Below, piece by piece: positions 50,150 through 61,149 of a stretch of DNA of 64,000 bases. A program made the position numbers and the translations under genes. Source of the stretch: Nocardioides sp. 503 (GTDB taxonomy: Bacteria; Actinomycetota; Actinomycetes; Propionibacteriales; Nocardioidaceae); the NCBI RefSeq assembly GCF_004522095.1, contig NZ_SPUI01000012.1, forward strand, positions 37,349-101,348, written 5' to 3'. Under the pieces are notes generated by a model, which made no database searches, had not been told where the DNA came from, and saw only the letters and a program-made list of their open reading frames with translations. Each line of letters begins with the position of its first letter. Positions within the stretch are counted from its first letter, which is position 1.

Positions 50150-51079
50150 GTGAACGTCGAAGAGCGGATCGTCCTCGTGACCGGAGCGTCGAGCGGGATC
50201 GGGCTGGCCACCTGCCTGCGCGCGAGCAGGCAGGGCGCCCACGTCGTGCTCGTGGCCCGCGGCGTGACGGCGCTGGAGGAGGCGGCGCGCCAGTGCGCGG
50301 AGGCCGGCGCCGGGTCCACCCTGGTGCTGCCGGCCGACGTCGGTGACGACGAGGCGGTCGCGAGCGTCGTCGGTGCCGTCCTGGAGCGCCACGGTCGCCT
50401 CGACGCGGTGGTGAGCAACGCCGGCGTCGTGGCCTACGGCCGCACCGAGGACGTGCCGGCCGAGGTCTTCGACCGGGTCCTGCGGACCAACCTGACCGGG
50501 TCGGTGAACGTCGCCCGCCACGTGCTGCCGGTGCTGCGCCGCCAGCAGGAGGGGTCGCTGCTCTTCGTGGGGTCGGTCATCGGCCACATCGGCGTCCCGA
50601 CCATGAGCGCCTACGTGCTGAGCAAGTGGGGCGTGCGGGCGCTCGCCCGCCAGCTCCAGCTGGAGAACCGCGACCTCGGCGACGTCCACATCGGCTACGT
50701 CGCCCCGGGCGGGGTCGACACCCCGATCTACGAGCAGGCCGCCAACTACGAAGGCGTCGTGGGGCGTCCGCCCCCGCCGGTCTCCAGCCCGGACAAGGTC
50801 GCGGCGCAGATCCTGCACCACCTCGACCACGACCACGCGCGCGAGCAGCTGACGCTGGCCAACGACGTGATCCGCTTCGGCTACCACGCCCTGCCGTTCG
50901 TCTACGACCGGCTGGTGGCCCCGCTGTTCCGGCTGGGCGCGGTCGACCTGACGCGGGAGACGCCGCCCACCGCCGGCAACGTGCTGGAGCCGCACGAGGC
51001 CGGCAACTCGCTCACCGGCGGCGCGGGCGGCGCCCTGGCCGGCATCCTGCGCAACGTCCGCAGGGCCGTGCGCCCCTGA
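50150..51079 (+). CDS. Short-chain dehydrogenase/reductase
   Basis: 309 residues from GTG 50150; an in-frame ATG at 50084 is possible but adds an unlikely Gly-rich leader. The NAD(P) motif is VLVTGASSGIGLAT, followed by LPADVGDD, VVSNAGVVAYG, the catalytic Ser in LLFVGSVIGHIG and YVLSK as YxxxK, then VAPGGVDTPIY. The C-terminal 60 residues beyond the core (YDRLVAPLFRLGAVDLTRET) are typical of SDRs acting on larger lipophilic substrates. Substrate unknown. Confidence 0.88.
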   Translation: MNVEERIVLVTGASSGIGLATCLRASRQGAHVVLVARGVTALEEAARQCAEAGAGSTLVLPADVGDDEAVASVVGAVLERHGRLDAVVSNAGVVAYGRTEDVPAEVFDRVLRTNLTGSVNVARHVLPVLRRQQEGSLLFVGSVIGHIGVPTMSAYVLSKWGVRALARQLQLENRDLGDVHIGYVAPGGVDTPIYEQAANYEGVVGRPPPPVSSPDKVAAQILHHLDHDHAREQLTLANDVIRFGYHALPFVYDRLVAPLFRLGAVDLTRETPPTAGNVLEPHEAGNSLTGGAGGALAGILRNVRRAVRP

Positions 51080-51131
51080 GACGGCGCCGAAACGCGTTGT
51101 CGCGGGGTCGGGCAGCCGCCATACTCCGGGC

Positions 51132-51794
51132 ATGGACCTCCCCGCGCCCACGGTCGGCCAATGGCTCGCGTTCGTGGCGGCGAGCATCCTGTTCATCCAG
51201 GTGCCCGGGCCGAGCCTGCTGTTCACCATCGGGCGCGCGCTGACGGTCGGCCGGCGCGACGCGCTGCTCTCGGTGCTCGGCAACGCCCTCGGCATCGTCG
51301 TGCAGGTGGTGGCCGTCGCCCTGGGGCTGGGCGCCGTGGTCGCGGCCAGCGCGACGGCGTACACCGCGATCAAGCTGGTCGGCGCCGTCTACGTCGTGTG
51401 GCTGGGGGTCCAGGCCATCCGGCACCGCGCCGACGCCCGCGGAGCGCTGGGGGACCTGGACGCCGACGAGGCCGCGACCGCGCGCGCCCGGTCGGCGCGG
51501 CGCTCGCTGCGGATCGGCTTCTTCGTGGGGCTCACCAACCCCAAGACCGTCGTGTTCTTCCTGGCCTTCCTCCCGCACTTCGTCAACGAGGCCGCCGGGT
51601 CGTCGAGCCTGCAGCTGCTGATGCTCGGCGCGGTCTTCGGGGTGCTGTGCGTGGCCTCCGACAGCCTGTGGGCCCTCGCGGCCGGGAAGGCGCGCGACTG
51701 GTTCGGCAGCCGGCCCGAGCGCCTCGACGCGCTGGGTGTCGCCGGCGGCACGATGATGGTCGGCCTCGGCGTCAGCATGGCGGCGATCGAGTAG
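51132..51794 (+). CDS. LysE/RhtB-family translocator
   Basis: 220 residues with six hydrophobic segments. Family signatures are FIQVPGPSLLFTIGRALTVGRRDALLSVLGNALGI at the N terminus and FFVGLTNPKTVVFFLAFLPHFV in the middle. It exports amino acids or small metabolites by proton antiport. CATACT 6 bases before the ATG may be a -10 of a leaderless transcript. The next gene starts 28 bp after the stop. Confidence 0.92.
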   Translation: MDLPAPTVGQWLAFVAASILFIQVPGPSLLFTIGRALTVGRRDALLSVLGNALGIVVQVVAVALGLGAVVAASATAYTAIKLVGAVYVVWLGVQAIRHRADARGALGDLDADEAATARARSARRSLRIGFFVGLTNPKTVVFFLAFLPHFVNEAAGSSSLQLLMLGAVFGVLCVASDSLWALAAGKARDWFGSRPERLDALGVAGGTMMVGLGVSMAAIE

Positions 51795-51822
51795 ACCACC
51801 CCGCCCGTGAGAGGGTCGCGGC

Positions 51823-52572
51823 GTGTGGGAGCTGCAGCCGACCGAGCGGGCCCGGGCGTTCGTGCTGAGCCACGACGGCCGCGCGCAGTCCCACGTCGAT
51901 CTCGACGACCCGACGTACCTCGCCTTCGACTACGTACGCCGCATGGGCGACGTCGTGGACGTGCTGGCGACGCCCGGCGAGCCGTTGCGGGTCGTGCACG
52001 TCGGGGGAGCGGGGATGACCCTGCCGCGCTACGTCGCCGCCACCCGGCCGACCTCGGCGCAGGTCGTCCTCGAGCCCGACGAGGCGGTCACCGAGCTGGT
52101 GCGCGCCGAGCTGCCGCTGCCGCGTCGCAGCGGCATCAAGGTGCGCCCGGTCGACGGCCTGACCGGCGTCGCGGCCCTGCCCGACGGCCGCGCCGACCTG
52201 CTCGTCCTCGACGCCTACGCCGACGGGCGGGTGCCGGCCGAGCTCCTCACGCGCGAGCACACCGCCGAGGTGGCGCGCACGCTCACCCGAGGCGGCGCGT
52301 ACCTGCTGAACCTGAGCGACCGCGCGCCGTTCGCCCACACCCGGAGGGTGGTGGCCGGGCTGCGCGCGTCGTTCGCCCACCTCGCGATCGGCGCCGAGCC
52401 GGCCACCCTGCGCGGGCGCCGCGACGGCAACGTGATGGTGCTCGCCGGGCGCGAGCCGCTGCCGGTCGAGGCGCTGCGGCGACGGGCGTCGGAGTCGCCG
52501 GCGCCGTACCGCGTGCTCGACGCGGACCTGGTCTCGGACTCGTTCGGCGGGGGCGTGCCCTTCACGCGGTGA
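51823..52572 (+). CDS. Spermidine-synthase-like methyltransferase-fold protein
   Basis: 249 residues, GTG start. The Rossmann core resembles spermidine synthases: LRVVHVGGAGMTLPRYVAATRP (SAM-binding glycine motif), QVVLEPDEAVTEL, and RADLLVLDAYADGRVPAELL in place of the catalytic D(x)D segment. The putrescine-binding residues are not obvious, so it is probably one of the actinobacterial fused-like orphans of unknown activity. It lies between a LysE exporter and a DUF2243 protein. Confidence 0.82.
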   Translation: MWELQPTERARAFVLSHDGRAQSHVDLDDPTYLAFDYVRRMGDVVDVLATPGEPLRVVHVGGAGMTLPRYVAATRPTSAQVVLEPDEAVTELVRAELPLPRRSGIKVRPVDGLTGVAALPDGRADLLVLDAYADGRVPAELLTREHTAEVARTLTRGGAYLLNLSDRAPFAHTRRVVAGLRASFAHLAIGAEPATLRGRRDGNVMVLAGREPLPVEALRRRASESPAPYRVLDADLVSDSFGGGVPFTR

Positions 52573-52613
52573 GCCTCGGGCGTGGCCGGGCTCGACATGG
52601 GTACCCGGCGCGG

Positions 52614-53120
52614 ATGACGACTCCGAGCCCGCCGACCGTCGCCGCCGGGCTGCTCTACGGGCTGGGTCTGGGTGGCTTCGTCGACGGGATCGTGCTGCAC
52701 CAGGTGTTGCAGTGGCACCACATGGTGAGCCACGTGGACGACTACCCGGTCACCACGGTCGCCGGCCTGGAGGTCAACACGATGGCCGACGGCTTCTTCC
52801 ACCTCGTCACGTGGGTGCTCGTGCTCGCGGGCTCGCTGACGACGATCCGCTCGTGGCAGCGCGGGCGACTGGCGCCGAGCTGGAGCTTCCACGGTGGCCT
52901 CGTCCTGGCCGGGTGGGGCCTCTTCAACCTCGTCGAGGGGATCGTGGACCACCACCTGCTCGGGGTCCACCACGTCCGCGACGACGTCGGCGCGCCCCTG
53001 TCGTGGGACCTGGGCTTCCTCGCCTTCGGCGCCGCGCTGGTGGTCGTCGGGGTCCTGGTGCACCGCCGCGGGAGGCGCGCGCTGCCGGCGGACCCGGTGG
53101 GGGTGGCGTGGCCGGGTTGA
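52614..53120 (+). CDS. DUF2243 membrane protein
   Basis: 168 residues with four membrane segments. DUF2243 signatures are GLLYGLGLGGFVDGIVLHQV, LQWHHMVSHV, ADGFFHLVTWVLVLAGSL, FNLVEGIVDHHLLGVHHVRD. Several conserved His residues (His29, His35 and the HH pairs) suggest metal or haem binding, but function is unknown. A strong terminator follows about 100 bp downstream. Confidence 0.88.
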   Translation: MTTPSPPTVAAGLLYGLGLGGFVDGIVLHQVLQWHHMVSHVDDYPVTTVAGLEVNTMADGFFHLVTWVLVLAGSLTTIRSWQRGRLAPSWSFHGGLVLAGWGLFNLVEGIVDHHLLGVHHVRDDVGAPLSWDLGFLAFGAALVVVGVLVHRRGRRALPADPVGVAWPG

Positions 53121-53221
53121 GGGACCGCGGTTGAATGTCCCGTGAGACCCCGGGTACCGAGGGTCTTCTCGACTCAGCTCCAGGTCGGGTGAACAGTCAC
53201 TCCGCACCGCGGGTCGAGAGC

Positions 53222-53256
53222 CACCGTCTCCGCCCCTCTATCGGGCGGAGACGGTG
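53222..53256. terminator. Strong bidirectional terminator, 14-bp perfect stem
   Basis: CACCGTCTCCGCCC and its exact complement GGGCGGAGACGGTG enclose the loop CTCTATC. It lies between the convergent DUF2243 gene (stop 53120) and the small sigma-like gene (stop 53295) and is the clearest terminator in the window. Confidence 0.8.
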
Positions 53257-53294
53257 TGCTGTCGGGGCCCGGTGACCGGGACGCGCGTCTTGCC

Positions 53295-53639
53295 TCAGGA
53301 GGCGACGAGCGCCGGCCGGGGAGCCGGCGCCGGGTCGACCGTCTCGTCCGCCAGGCGCAGGACCCACAGCAGCGGGTCCTCCGCACCGGCACGGAAGAGC
53401 GGGGCGCGGCGCCACACGTCGTGGAACACCCCGACCACGGCATCCTCGACGGCCGCATGGGCGTCCTCGGGGGTGGCGCGGCGGGACAGGCGCCGGCGGA
53501 CGGTCGCACCGACCACGCCGTGCAGCAGGTCGAACAGCGTCCCCAGCGACGCCTGGTCGCCCCGCCCGCAACGGACCAGCAGCCCGCTGAGCATGCCCTC
53601 GCACGGCGAGGCGGCGGGTCGGGGGTCGAGGTCGGGCAC
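53295..53639 (-). CDS. Sigma-70 region-2-only protein, divergent from the B12 photoreceptor gene
   Basis: 114 residues from GTG 53639. The frame is open further, but that part is antisense to the MerR start. Residues about 28-90 (RCGRGDQASLGTLFDLLHG, VRRRLSRRATPEDAHAAVED, AVVGVFHDVWRRAPLF) match region 2 of an ECF sigma factor, including the core-binding helix. There is no region 4 for -35 recognition; after a short helix (LLWVLRLADETVD) the protein ends. It could be a truncated LitS-like sigma, a decoy for core polymerase, or a remnant. It is divergent from and likely regulated by the CarH/LitR-type protein. Confidence 0.62.
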   Translation of the reverse strand: MPDLDPRPAASPCEGMLSGLLVRCGRGDQASLGTLFDLLHGVVGATVRRRLSRRATPEDAHAAVEDAVVGVFHDVWRRAPLFRAGAEDPLLWVLRLADETVDPAPAPRPALVAS

Positions 53640-53686
53640 GGGACCAGCCTGCTGGCTCCCCGCGTCGGGGAGAAGGGGCGAACTTA

Positions 53687-53709
53687 TGCAAGAACTGACG
53701 AATGTTGCA
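53687..53709. promoter_or_regulatory. Candidate CarH/LitR operator TGCAA-N13-TTGCA
   Basis: Perfect inverted repeat in the AT-richest part (53681-53721) of the 139-bp gap between the divergent sigma-like and MerR/B12 genes. MerR-type and CarH-type repressors bind such spaced repeats over promoter elements. Possible promoter hexamers lie on both strands (TTGCAC on plus, TTGTGC on minus). Confidence 0.5.
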
Positions 53710-53778
53710 CAAACTCTGGAAACCGGGTCGGATGGAGTCGTCCGGGCGCGACACGCTCGGCGGGGGACGGGGGCGGGA

Positions 53779-54666
53779 GTGACCGGCGAGGACGCACGCA
53801 TCGGGGACGGTCTCCCGATCCAGGAGGTCAGCCGCCTGCTCGGCGTCCCCTCGCCGACCCTGCGCTCCTGGGAGCGCCGCTACGGGATCCCGACCACCCC
53901 GCGCAGCGCGGGCGGGCACCGGCGCTACTCCCGTGAGGCGCTCGAGGAGGTGCGGCTCATGCGTGACGAGGTCGCGCGGGGTCTCAAGGCGTCGGCCGCC
54001 GCCCGCTCGGTCCGCGGCCAGCTCGACGCCGACGACCCGGCCCAGGTGTGGATCGGCCGCATGCTGGCGGCAGCGTCCGACCTGGACCCCGCCGCCCTGC
54101 GCACCGTCCTCGACGAGGCGATGGCGGCCCTCGGGCTTCCTGACACGTTGGACCGGGTGCTGATGCCGGCGATGCGACGCATCGGCAGCCTGTGGGAGGA
54201 CGGGCGCTGCGACATCGGGCAGGAGCACCTCGCCACCGAGGCGGTGCGCGGCTGGCTGGCGCGCACGACCACGCTGGCGCCCTCGCCGACGGCGTCGGGC
54301 TCGGTCCTGCTCGCCTGCGGCCCCCGCGACCTGCACACGCTCGGCCTCGAGGCGCTCGCGGCCGCCCTGGCCTACCGCGGCGTCGGTTGCCGCTCGCTGG
54401 GCGCCCGGACCCCCCAGCGCACGCTCGTGACCGCGCTGGCGGCCACGGAGGCCGCAGCCGTGGTCGTCGTCTCGCACCTGTCCACCCACCGCCGCCAGGC
54501 CGTCGAGAGCCTCCAGGCGGTCGCCGGCTCCGGCTGCCCGGTCTTCTACGCCGGCAACGCGTTCGGCTCGCCCGACGCCCGTGAGGGCGTGCCGGGCACC
54601 TACCTCGGGGGCTCGCTGGGTCAGGCCGCCGACACCGTCGCCGACGTGGTGCTGGCGCTGCCCTGA
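53779..54666 (+). CDS. CarH/LitR-type MerR-family B12-dependent light-sensing repressor
   Basis: 295 residues from GTG 53779. An N-terminal MerR winged helix (PIQEVSRLLGVPSPTLRSWERRYG, residues about 13-36, wing SAGGHRRYS) is followed by a four-helix cobalamin cap. This contains Trp139, Glu149 and His150 (LWEDGRCDIGQEHLATE), the Wx9EH motif that marks light-sensing CarH proteins. The Rossmann B12 domain has Asp184, His186 and Gly189 (RDLHTLG), the DxHxxG motif for the lower axial His. Known family members repress DNA in the dark with adenosylcobalamin and release on light. It probably controls itself and the divergent sigma-like gene; no carotenoid gene is in the window. Confidence 0.9.
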   Translation: MTGEDARIGDGLPIQEVSRLLGVPSPTLRSWERRYGIPTTPRSAGGHRRYSREALEEVRLMRDEVARGLKASAAARSVRGQLDADDPAQVWIGRMLAAASDLDPAALRTVLDEAMAALGLPDTLDRVLMPAMRRIGSLWEDGRCDIGQEHLATEAVRGWLARTTTLAPSPTASGSVLLACGPRDLHTLGLEALAAALAYRGVGCRSLGARTPQRTLVTALAATEAAAVVVVSHLSTHRRQAVESLQAVAGSGCPVFYAGNAFGSPDAREGVPGTYLGGSLGQAADTVADVVLALP

Positions 54667-54864
54667 GCGGGTCACCACGCCGGACGCGCGAGCGCGGCCC
54701 GGGCCGTCTGCGTGAGTCGACCGGGCCGCGCCGAGGAGTGGGGAGTCCGCCCGAGTCGGCCGGTGTCGCGCGGGTCCTGGTGCTCGAGGACGAGCTGCGG
54801 GCGCTTCGGGCGCGTGACCGACGCCGCAGGGATGGAACGGTCTGACCCCGGGTACTGGGACTCG

Positions 54865-54884
54865 TTGGACCGATCCAATAGGTT
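54865..54884 (+). promoter_or_regulatory. Inverted repeat TTGGA-N4-TCCAA next to a TAGGTT -10 box, glgX promoter
   Basis: The perfect repeat at 54865-54878 ends at TAGGTT (54879-54884), which would be the -10, with the transcript starting about 30 bp before the glgX GTG. The repeat fills the promoter spacer, where a repressor or MerR-like activator would act. The 255-bp gap 54667-54921 holds no other visible gene. Confidence 0.5.
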
Positions 54885-54921
54885 CAGCCCGACACTTCCC
54901 GATCCCATCACCGGAGGCACC

Positions 54922-57093
<2,172 letters not shown>

Positions 57094-57096
57094 GGC

Positions 57097-59385
57097 ATGG
57101 CGACTCGGGCTCCGCAGAGCACCTACCGGCTCCAGATCACCGCCGACTTCGACCTCCACGAGGCGACGAGGCGGCTGCCCTACCTGCACGCGCTGGGCGC
57201 CGACTGGGTCTACCTGTCGCCGATCCTGGTGGCCGAGCCGGGCAGCACCCACGGCTACGACGTGGTCTCCCACGCGACGGTCGACCCGTCGCGTGGGGGC
57301 CACGAGGGCCTCGCGGCCCTCGCCGCCGAGGCCCGGCGCCTGGGGCTGGGCGTGCTGGTCGACATCGTGCCCAACCACATGGGCGTCGCCACGCCCGTGG
57401 AGAACGCGTGGTGGTGGGACCTGCTGCAGCACGGCCGTGACTCGGCCTACGCCGACTACTTCGACGTCGACTGGGACTTCGGTGGCGGCCGCCTCCGGAT
57501 CCCCGTCGTCGGCGACGGCGACGAGGGCTCGATCCGGGTGGAGGACGGGGAGCTGCGCTACCACGACCACCGCTTCCCGCTCGCGCCCGGCACGAGCACC
57601 CACGACGAGCAGCACTACGAGCTCGTCTCGTGGCGCGCCGCCGACTCCGAGCTCAACTACCGGCGCTTCTTCGCGGTCAACACGCTGGCCGCGATCCGGG
57701 TCGAGGACCGCAAGGTCTTCGACGACAGTCACGTCGAGATCCGTCGGTGGTTCGACGAGGGGCTCGTCGACGGGCTGCGCGTCGACCACCCCGACGGCCT
57801 GCGCGACCCCGGCGGCTACCTCGACGACCTCGCGGACCTCACCGGCTCCGCCTACGTCCTGGTCGAGAAGATCCTGGAGCCGGGCGAGGAGCTGCCGCGC
57901 TCCTGGGCCACGGCCGGCACCACCGGCTACGACGCCCTCGGCATGATCGACCGGCTGCTCACCGACCCCGCGGGGCAGGCACCCCTCGACGCGCTGGAGA
58001 CCCGGCTGCGGGGGAGCGAGGTCGACTGGCACGCGATGATCCGCGGCACGAAGCGGATGATCGCCGACGGCATCCTGCACTCCGAGGTACGCCGGATCGT
58101 GCGCGAGCTGCCGCAGCCGCTGCGCGACGGCGACGCGGGTGTGGCCGGCCTGGAGGACGCCGTGGCCGAGCTGCTCGCGTGCTTCCCGGTCTACCGGTCC
58201 TACCTGCCCGAGGAGCGCTCGGCGCTCGACGACGCGTTCGCCGCCGCGCGCCGCTCCCGGCCGGACTTGACCGCCGTACTCGACGTGCTGGAGCCGGTGC
58301 TCGGCGACGCCGGCGACGAGGGCGCGGTGCGCTTCCAGCAGACCAGCGGCATGGTGATGGCCAAGGGCGTGGAGGACACGGCGTTCTACCGCTACTCCCG
58401 GCTGACCTCGCTCAACGAGGTCGGCGGCGACCCGAGCGAGTTCGCGCTGTCGCTCGACGAGTGGCACCGGCGCGTGGCAGACCGGCAGGAGCACTGGCCC
58501 ACGGCGATGACCGCGCTGTCGACCCACGACACCAAGCGCGGCGAGGACGTCCGGGCCCGCATCACGGTGCTCTCCGAGGTGCCGCAGGAGTGGGACGACG
58601 CGCTGTCGCAGCTGCTCGAGCTGGCCCCCGCGCCCGACCCGGGCTTCGCCTCCCTGCTGTGGCAGGCCGTGCTCGGCTCCTGGCCCGCGTCGCGCGAGCG
58701 GCTGCACGCCTACGCCGAGAAGGCGATGCGCGAGGCCGGCGACCGCACCACGTGGACCGCGCCCGACGAGGACTACGAGGCGGCCGTGCACGGCCTGGTC
58801 GACGCGGCGTTCGACGACGCGAAGGTCCGCAAGGTCCTCGAGGACCTGCTGGCCCGCATCACCGGCCCCGGCTGGGGCAACTCGCTCGCCGCCAAGCTGC
58901 TGGCGATCGCGATGCCCGGCGTCCCCGACGTCTACCAGGGCAGCGAGCTGTGGGAGCAGAGCCTGGTCGACCCCGACAACCGCCGGTTCGTCGACCTCGA
59001 CGCCCGCGAGGGCCTGCTCGCCGGCATCGGCGAGTGGGGACCCGTGCCGTCGGTGGCGCTGGACGACCTCGGCGTCGACAAGCTGCTCGTCACCACCCGC
59101 GCCCTGACCCTGCGCCGCGACCGGCCCGAGCTGTTCACGTCGTACGCCCCGGTGGCCGTCTCGGGCGCCGCGGCCGACCACGCCGTCGCGTTCGACCGCG
59201 GCGGTGCGATCGCGGTCGCCACCCGGCTGCCCGTCGGCCTGGCCGCCCGCGGCGGCTGGGGCGACACCACGCTCGCGCTGCCCGAGGGGCGCTGGCGCGA
59301 CGTGATCTCCGGGCGGGTCGTGTCGGCCGAGGTGGCCGACATCCTCGCCACCCTGCCCGTCGCCCTGCTGGTCAAGGAGGACTGA
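57097..59385 (+). CDS. treY: Malto-oligosyltrehalose synthase
   Basis: 762 residues from ATG 57097, 3 bp after the glgX stop. A GH13 enzyme that converts the reducing end of maltodextrins to a trehalosyl unit. Signatures: STYRLQITADFDLHEATRRL at the start, LGVLVDIVPNHMGVATP, DGLRVDHPDGLRDPGGYL with the nucleophile, VLVEKILEPGEELPRSW with the acid Glu, and ALSTHDTKRGEDVRARI. Its TGA shares one base with the treZ ATG (TGATG), so translation is coupled. Confidence 0.95.
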   Translation: MATRAPQSTYRLQITADFDLHEATRRLPYLHALGADWVYLSPILVAEPGSTHGYDVVSHATVDPSRGGHEGLAALAAEARRLGLGVLVDIVPNHMGVATPVENAWWWDLLQHGRDSAYADYFDVDWDFGGGRLRIPVVGDGDEGSIRVEDGELRYHDHRFPLAPGTSTHDEQHYELVSWRAADSELNYRRFFAVNTLAAIRVEDRKVFDDSHVEIRRWFDEGLVDGLRVDHPDGLRDPGGYLDDLADLTGSAYVLVEKILEPGEELPRSWATAGTTGYDALGMIDRLLTDPAGQAPLDALETRLRGSEVDWHAMIRGTKRMIADGILHSEVRRIVRELPQPLRDGDAGVAGLEDAVAELLACFPVYRSYLPEERSALDDAFAAARRSRPDLTAVLDVLEPVLGDAGDEGAVRFQQTSGMVMAKGVEDTAFYRYSRLTSLNEVGGDPSEFALSLDEWHRRVADRQEHWPTAMTALSTHDTKRGEDVRARITVLSEVPQEWDDALSQLLELAPAPDPGFASLLWQAVLGSWPASRERLHAYAEKAMREAGDRTTWTAPDEDYEAAVHGLVDAAFDDAKVRKVLEDLLARITGPGWGNSLAAKLLAIAMPGVPDVYQGSELWEQSLVDPDNRRFVDLDAREGLLAGIGEWGPVPSVALDDLGVDKLLVTTRALTLRRDRPELFTSYAPVAVSGAAADHAVAFDRGGAIAVATRLPVGLAARGGWGDTTLALPEGRWRDVISGRVVSAEVADILATLPVALLVKED

Positions 59386-61127
59386 TGTCTCGCGGACGCT
59401 TCGACGTATGGGCCCCCCGGCCGAGCCGGGTGCGGCTCTCGGTCGCCGACGAGGTCGTGGAGATGACACGCGGCGCCGACGGCTGGTGGACACCGGCCGA
59501 GCCCGTGCCCGACGGCGAGGTCGACTACGGCTATCTCCTCGACGACGACGAGACGCCGCGGCCCGACCCGCGGTCGCTGCGGCAACCGTCCGGGGTGCAC
59601 GAGCGCTCGCGCACCTACGACCCCGCCGCCTTCACCTGGACCGACGAGTCGTGGACCGGACGGCAGCTCGCCGGCGCGGTGATCTACGAGCTCCACGTCG
59701 GGACGTTCACGCCCGAGGGGACCTTCGACGCGGCCCTCGGCCGGCTCGACCACCTGCGCAGCATCGGCGTCGACTTCGTCGAGGTGATGCCGGTCAACGC
59801 CGTCAACGGCACGCACAACTGGGGCTACGACGGCGTGCTGTGGTCAGCGGTCACCGAGGAGTACGGCGGCCCCGAGGGCTACCAGCGATTCGTCGACGGC
59901 TGCCACGCGGCCGGGCTCGGCGTCATCCAGGACGTCGTCTACAACCACCTCGGGCCGTCCGGCAACTACCTGCCGCTCTACGGGCCCTACCTCAAGTCCG
60001 GCGCCAACACGTGGGGCGACCTGGTCAACCTCGACGAGGAGGGGTCGGGCGAGGTGCGCCGGTTCATCCTCGACAACGTCCGGCTGTGGCTGAGCCACTA
60101 CCACGTCGACGGGCTGCGGCTCGACGCCGTGCACGCGCTGTCGGACTCCTCCGAGACGCACCTCCTGGAGGAGATGGCGATCGAGGTGGCGGCGTACTCC
60201 GCCCACCAGCGGCGCCCCCTCACCCTCATCGCGGAGTCCGACCTCAACGACCCGAAGCTGGTCACGCCCCGCGAGGCCGGTGGCTACGGCCTGGACGCGC
60301 AGTGGAGCGACGACTTCCACCACGCCGTGCACGTGGCGCTGACCCGCGAGACCGAGGGCTACTACGCCGACTTCGAGCCCGTCGGTGCGCTGGCGAAGGT
60401 CTTCGAGCGGGGCTTCTTCCACGACGGCACCTACTCGTCGTTCCGCGAGCGCGACCACGGCGTCCCGATCGACACGGCCGCGATGCCCACCTGGCGACTG
60501 GTGGTCTGCAGCCAGAACCACGACCAGATCGGCAACCGCGCCGTCGGCGACCGGATCACCGAGCACCTCGACGACGACCAGCTGGCCTGTGCGGCGCTGC
60601 TGACGATGGCCGGACCGTTCACCCCGATGCTCTTCCAGGGCGAGGAGTGGGCGGCCTCCGAGCCGTTCCAGTTCTTCACCTCCCACCCCGAGCCCGAGCT
60701 CGGCAGGGCGACGGCCGAGGGGCGCATCGAGGAGTTCGAGAAGATGGGCTGGGACCCCGCCGTCGTCCCCGACCCCCAGGACCCCGAGACGTTCCGCCGC
60801 TCCAAGCTGGACTGGGCCGAGCTCGAGGGCGGGCGGCACGCCCGGATCCTCGGCGTCTACCGACGCCTGGCCGAGCTCCGGCGCACCCTGCCGGACCTCA
60901 CGGACCCGTCCTTCACCCGGACGTCGTGCACGGCCGACGAGGACGCCCGCACGTTCGTCATGGAGCGCGGCGCCGTCACCGTCGCCGTCAACCTGTCCGA
61001 CGAGCCGCGCGTGGTCGACGTCCGGTCGGGGGAGATCCTCTTCATGACCGAGTCCGGCGCCGAGCTCGACCAGGGCCGCCTCACGCTTCCGGGACACGCC
61101 GGAGCGCTGCTGCACGTCGATGCCTAG
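59385..61127 (+). CDS. treZ: Malto-oligosyltrehalose trehalohydrolase
   Basis: 580 residues from ATG 59385. It releases trehalose from the product of TreY. An N-terminal CBM48-like part (FDVWAPRPSRVRLSVADEVV) leads to a GH13 barrel: VIQDVVYNHLGPSGNYLP, VDGLRLDAVHALSD (nucleophile), LIAESDLNDPKLV (acid Glu) and VVCSQNHDQIGNRAVGDR, the last typical of TreZ. It completes the glgX-treY-treZ operon for trehalose synthesis from glycogen, a desiccation and osmotic stress route. Confidence 0.95.
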   Translation: MSRGRFDVWAPRPSRVRLSVADEVVEMTRGADGWWTPAEPVPDGEVDYGYLLDDDETPRPDPRSLRQPSGVHERSRTYDPAAFTWTDESWTGRQLAGAVIYELHVGTFTPEGTFDAALGRLDHLRSIGVDFVEVMPVNAVNGTHNWGYDGVLWSAVTEEYGGPEGYQRFVDGCHAAGLGVIQDVVYNHLGPSGNYLPLYGPYLKSGANTWGDLVNLDEEGSGEVRRFILDNVRLWLSHYHVDGLRLDAVHALSDSSETHLLEEMAIEVAAYSAHQRRPLTLIAESDLNDPKLVTPREAGGYGLDAQWSDDFHHAVHVALTRETEGYYADFEPVGALAKVFERGFFHDGTYSSFRERDHGVPIDTAAMPTWRLVVCSQNHDQIGNRAVGDRITEHLDDDQLACAALLTMAGPFTPMLFQGEEWAASEPFQFFTSHPEPELGRATAEGRIEEFEKMGWDPAVVPDPQDPETFRRSKLDWAELEGGRHARILGVYRRLAELRRTLPDLTDPSFTRTSCTADEDARTFVMERGAVTVAVNLSDEPRVVDVRSGEILFMTESGAELDQGRLTLPGHAGALLHVDA

Positions 61128-61133
61128 GGGGGA

Positions 61134-61149
61134 GCAGCGACCGCGCTGC
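61134..61149. terminator. Hairpin GCAGCG-ACCG-CGCTGC after treZ
   Basis: Six-bp perfect stem 7 bp after the treZ stop, flanked by GGGGGG on the left and CCCCCC about 10 bases to the right that could extend it. There is no T-tract. It may terminate the trehalose operon. Confidence 0.4.
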
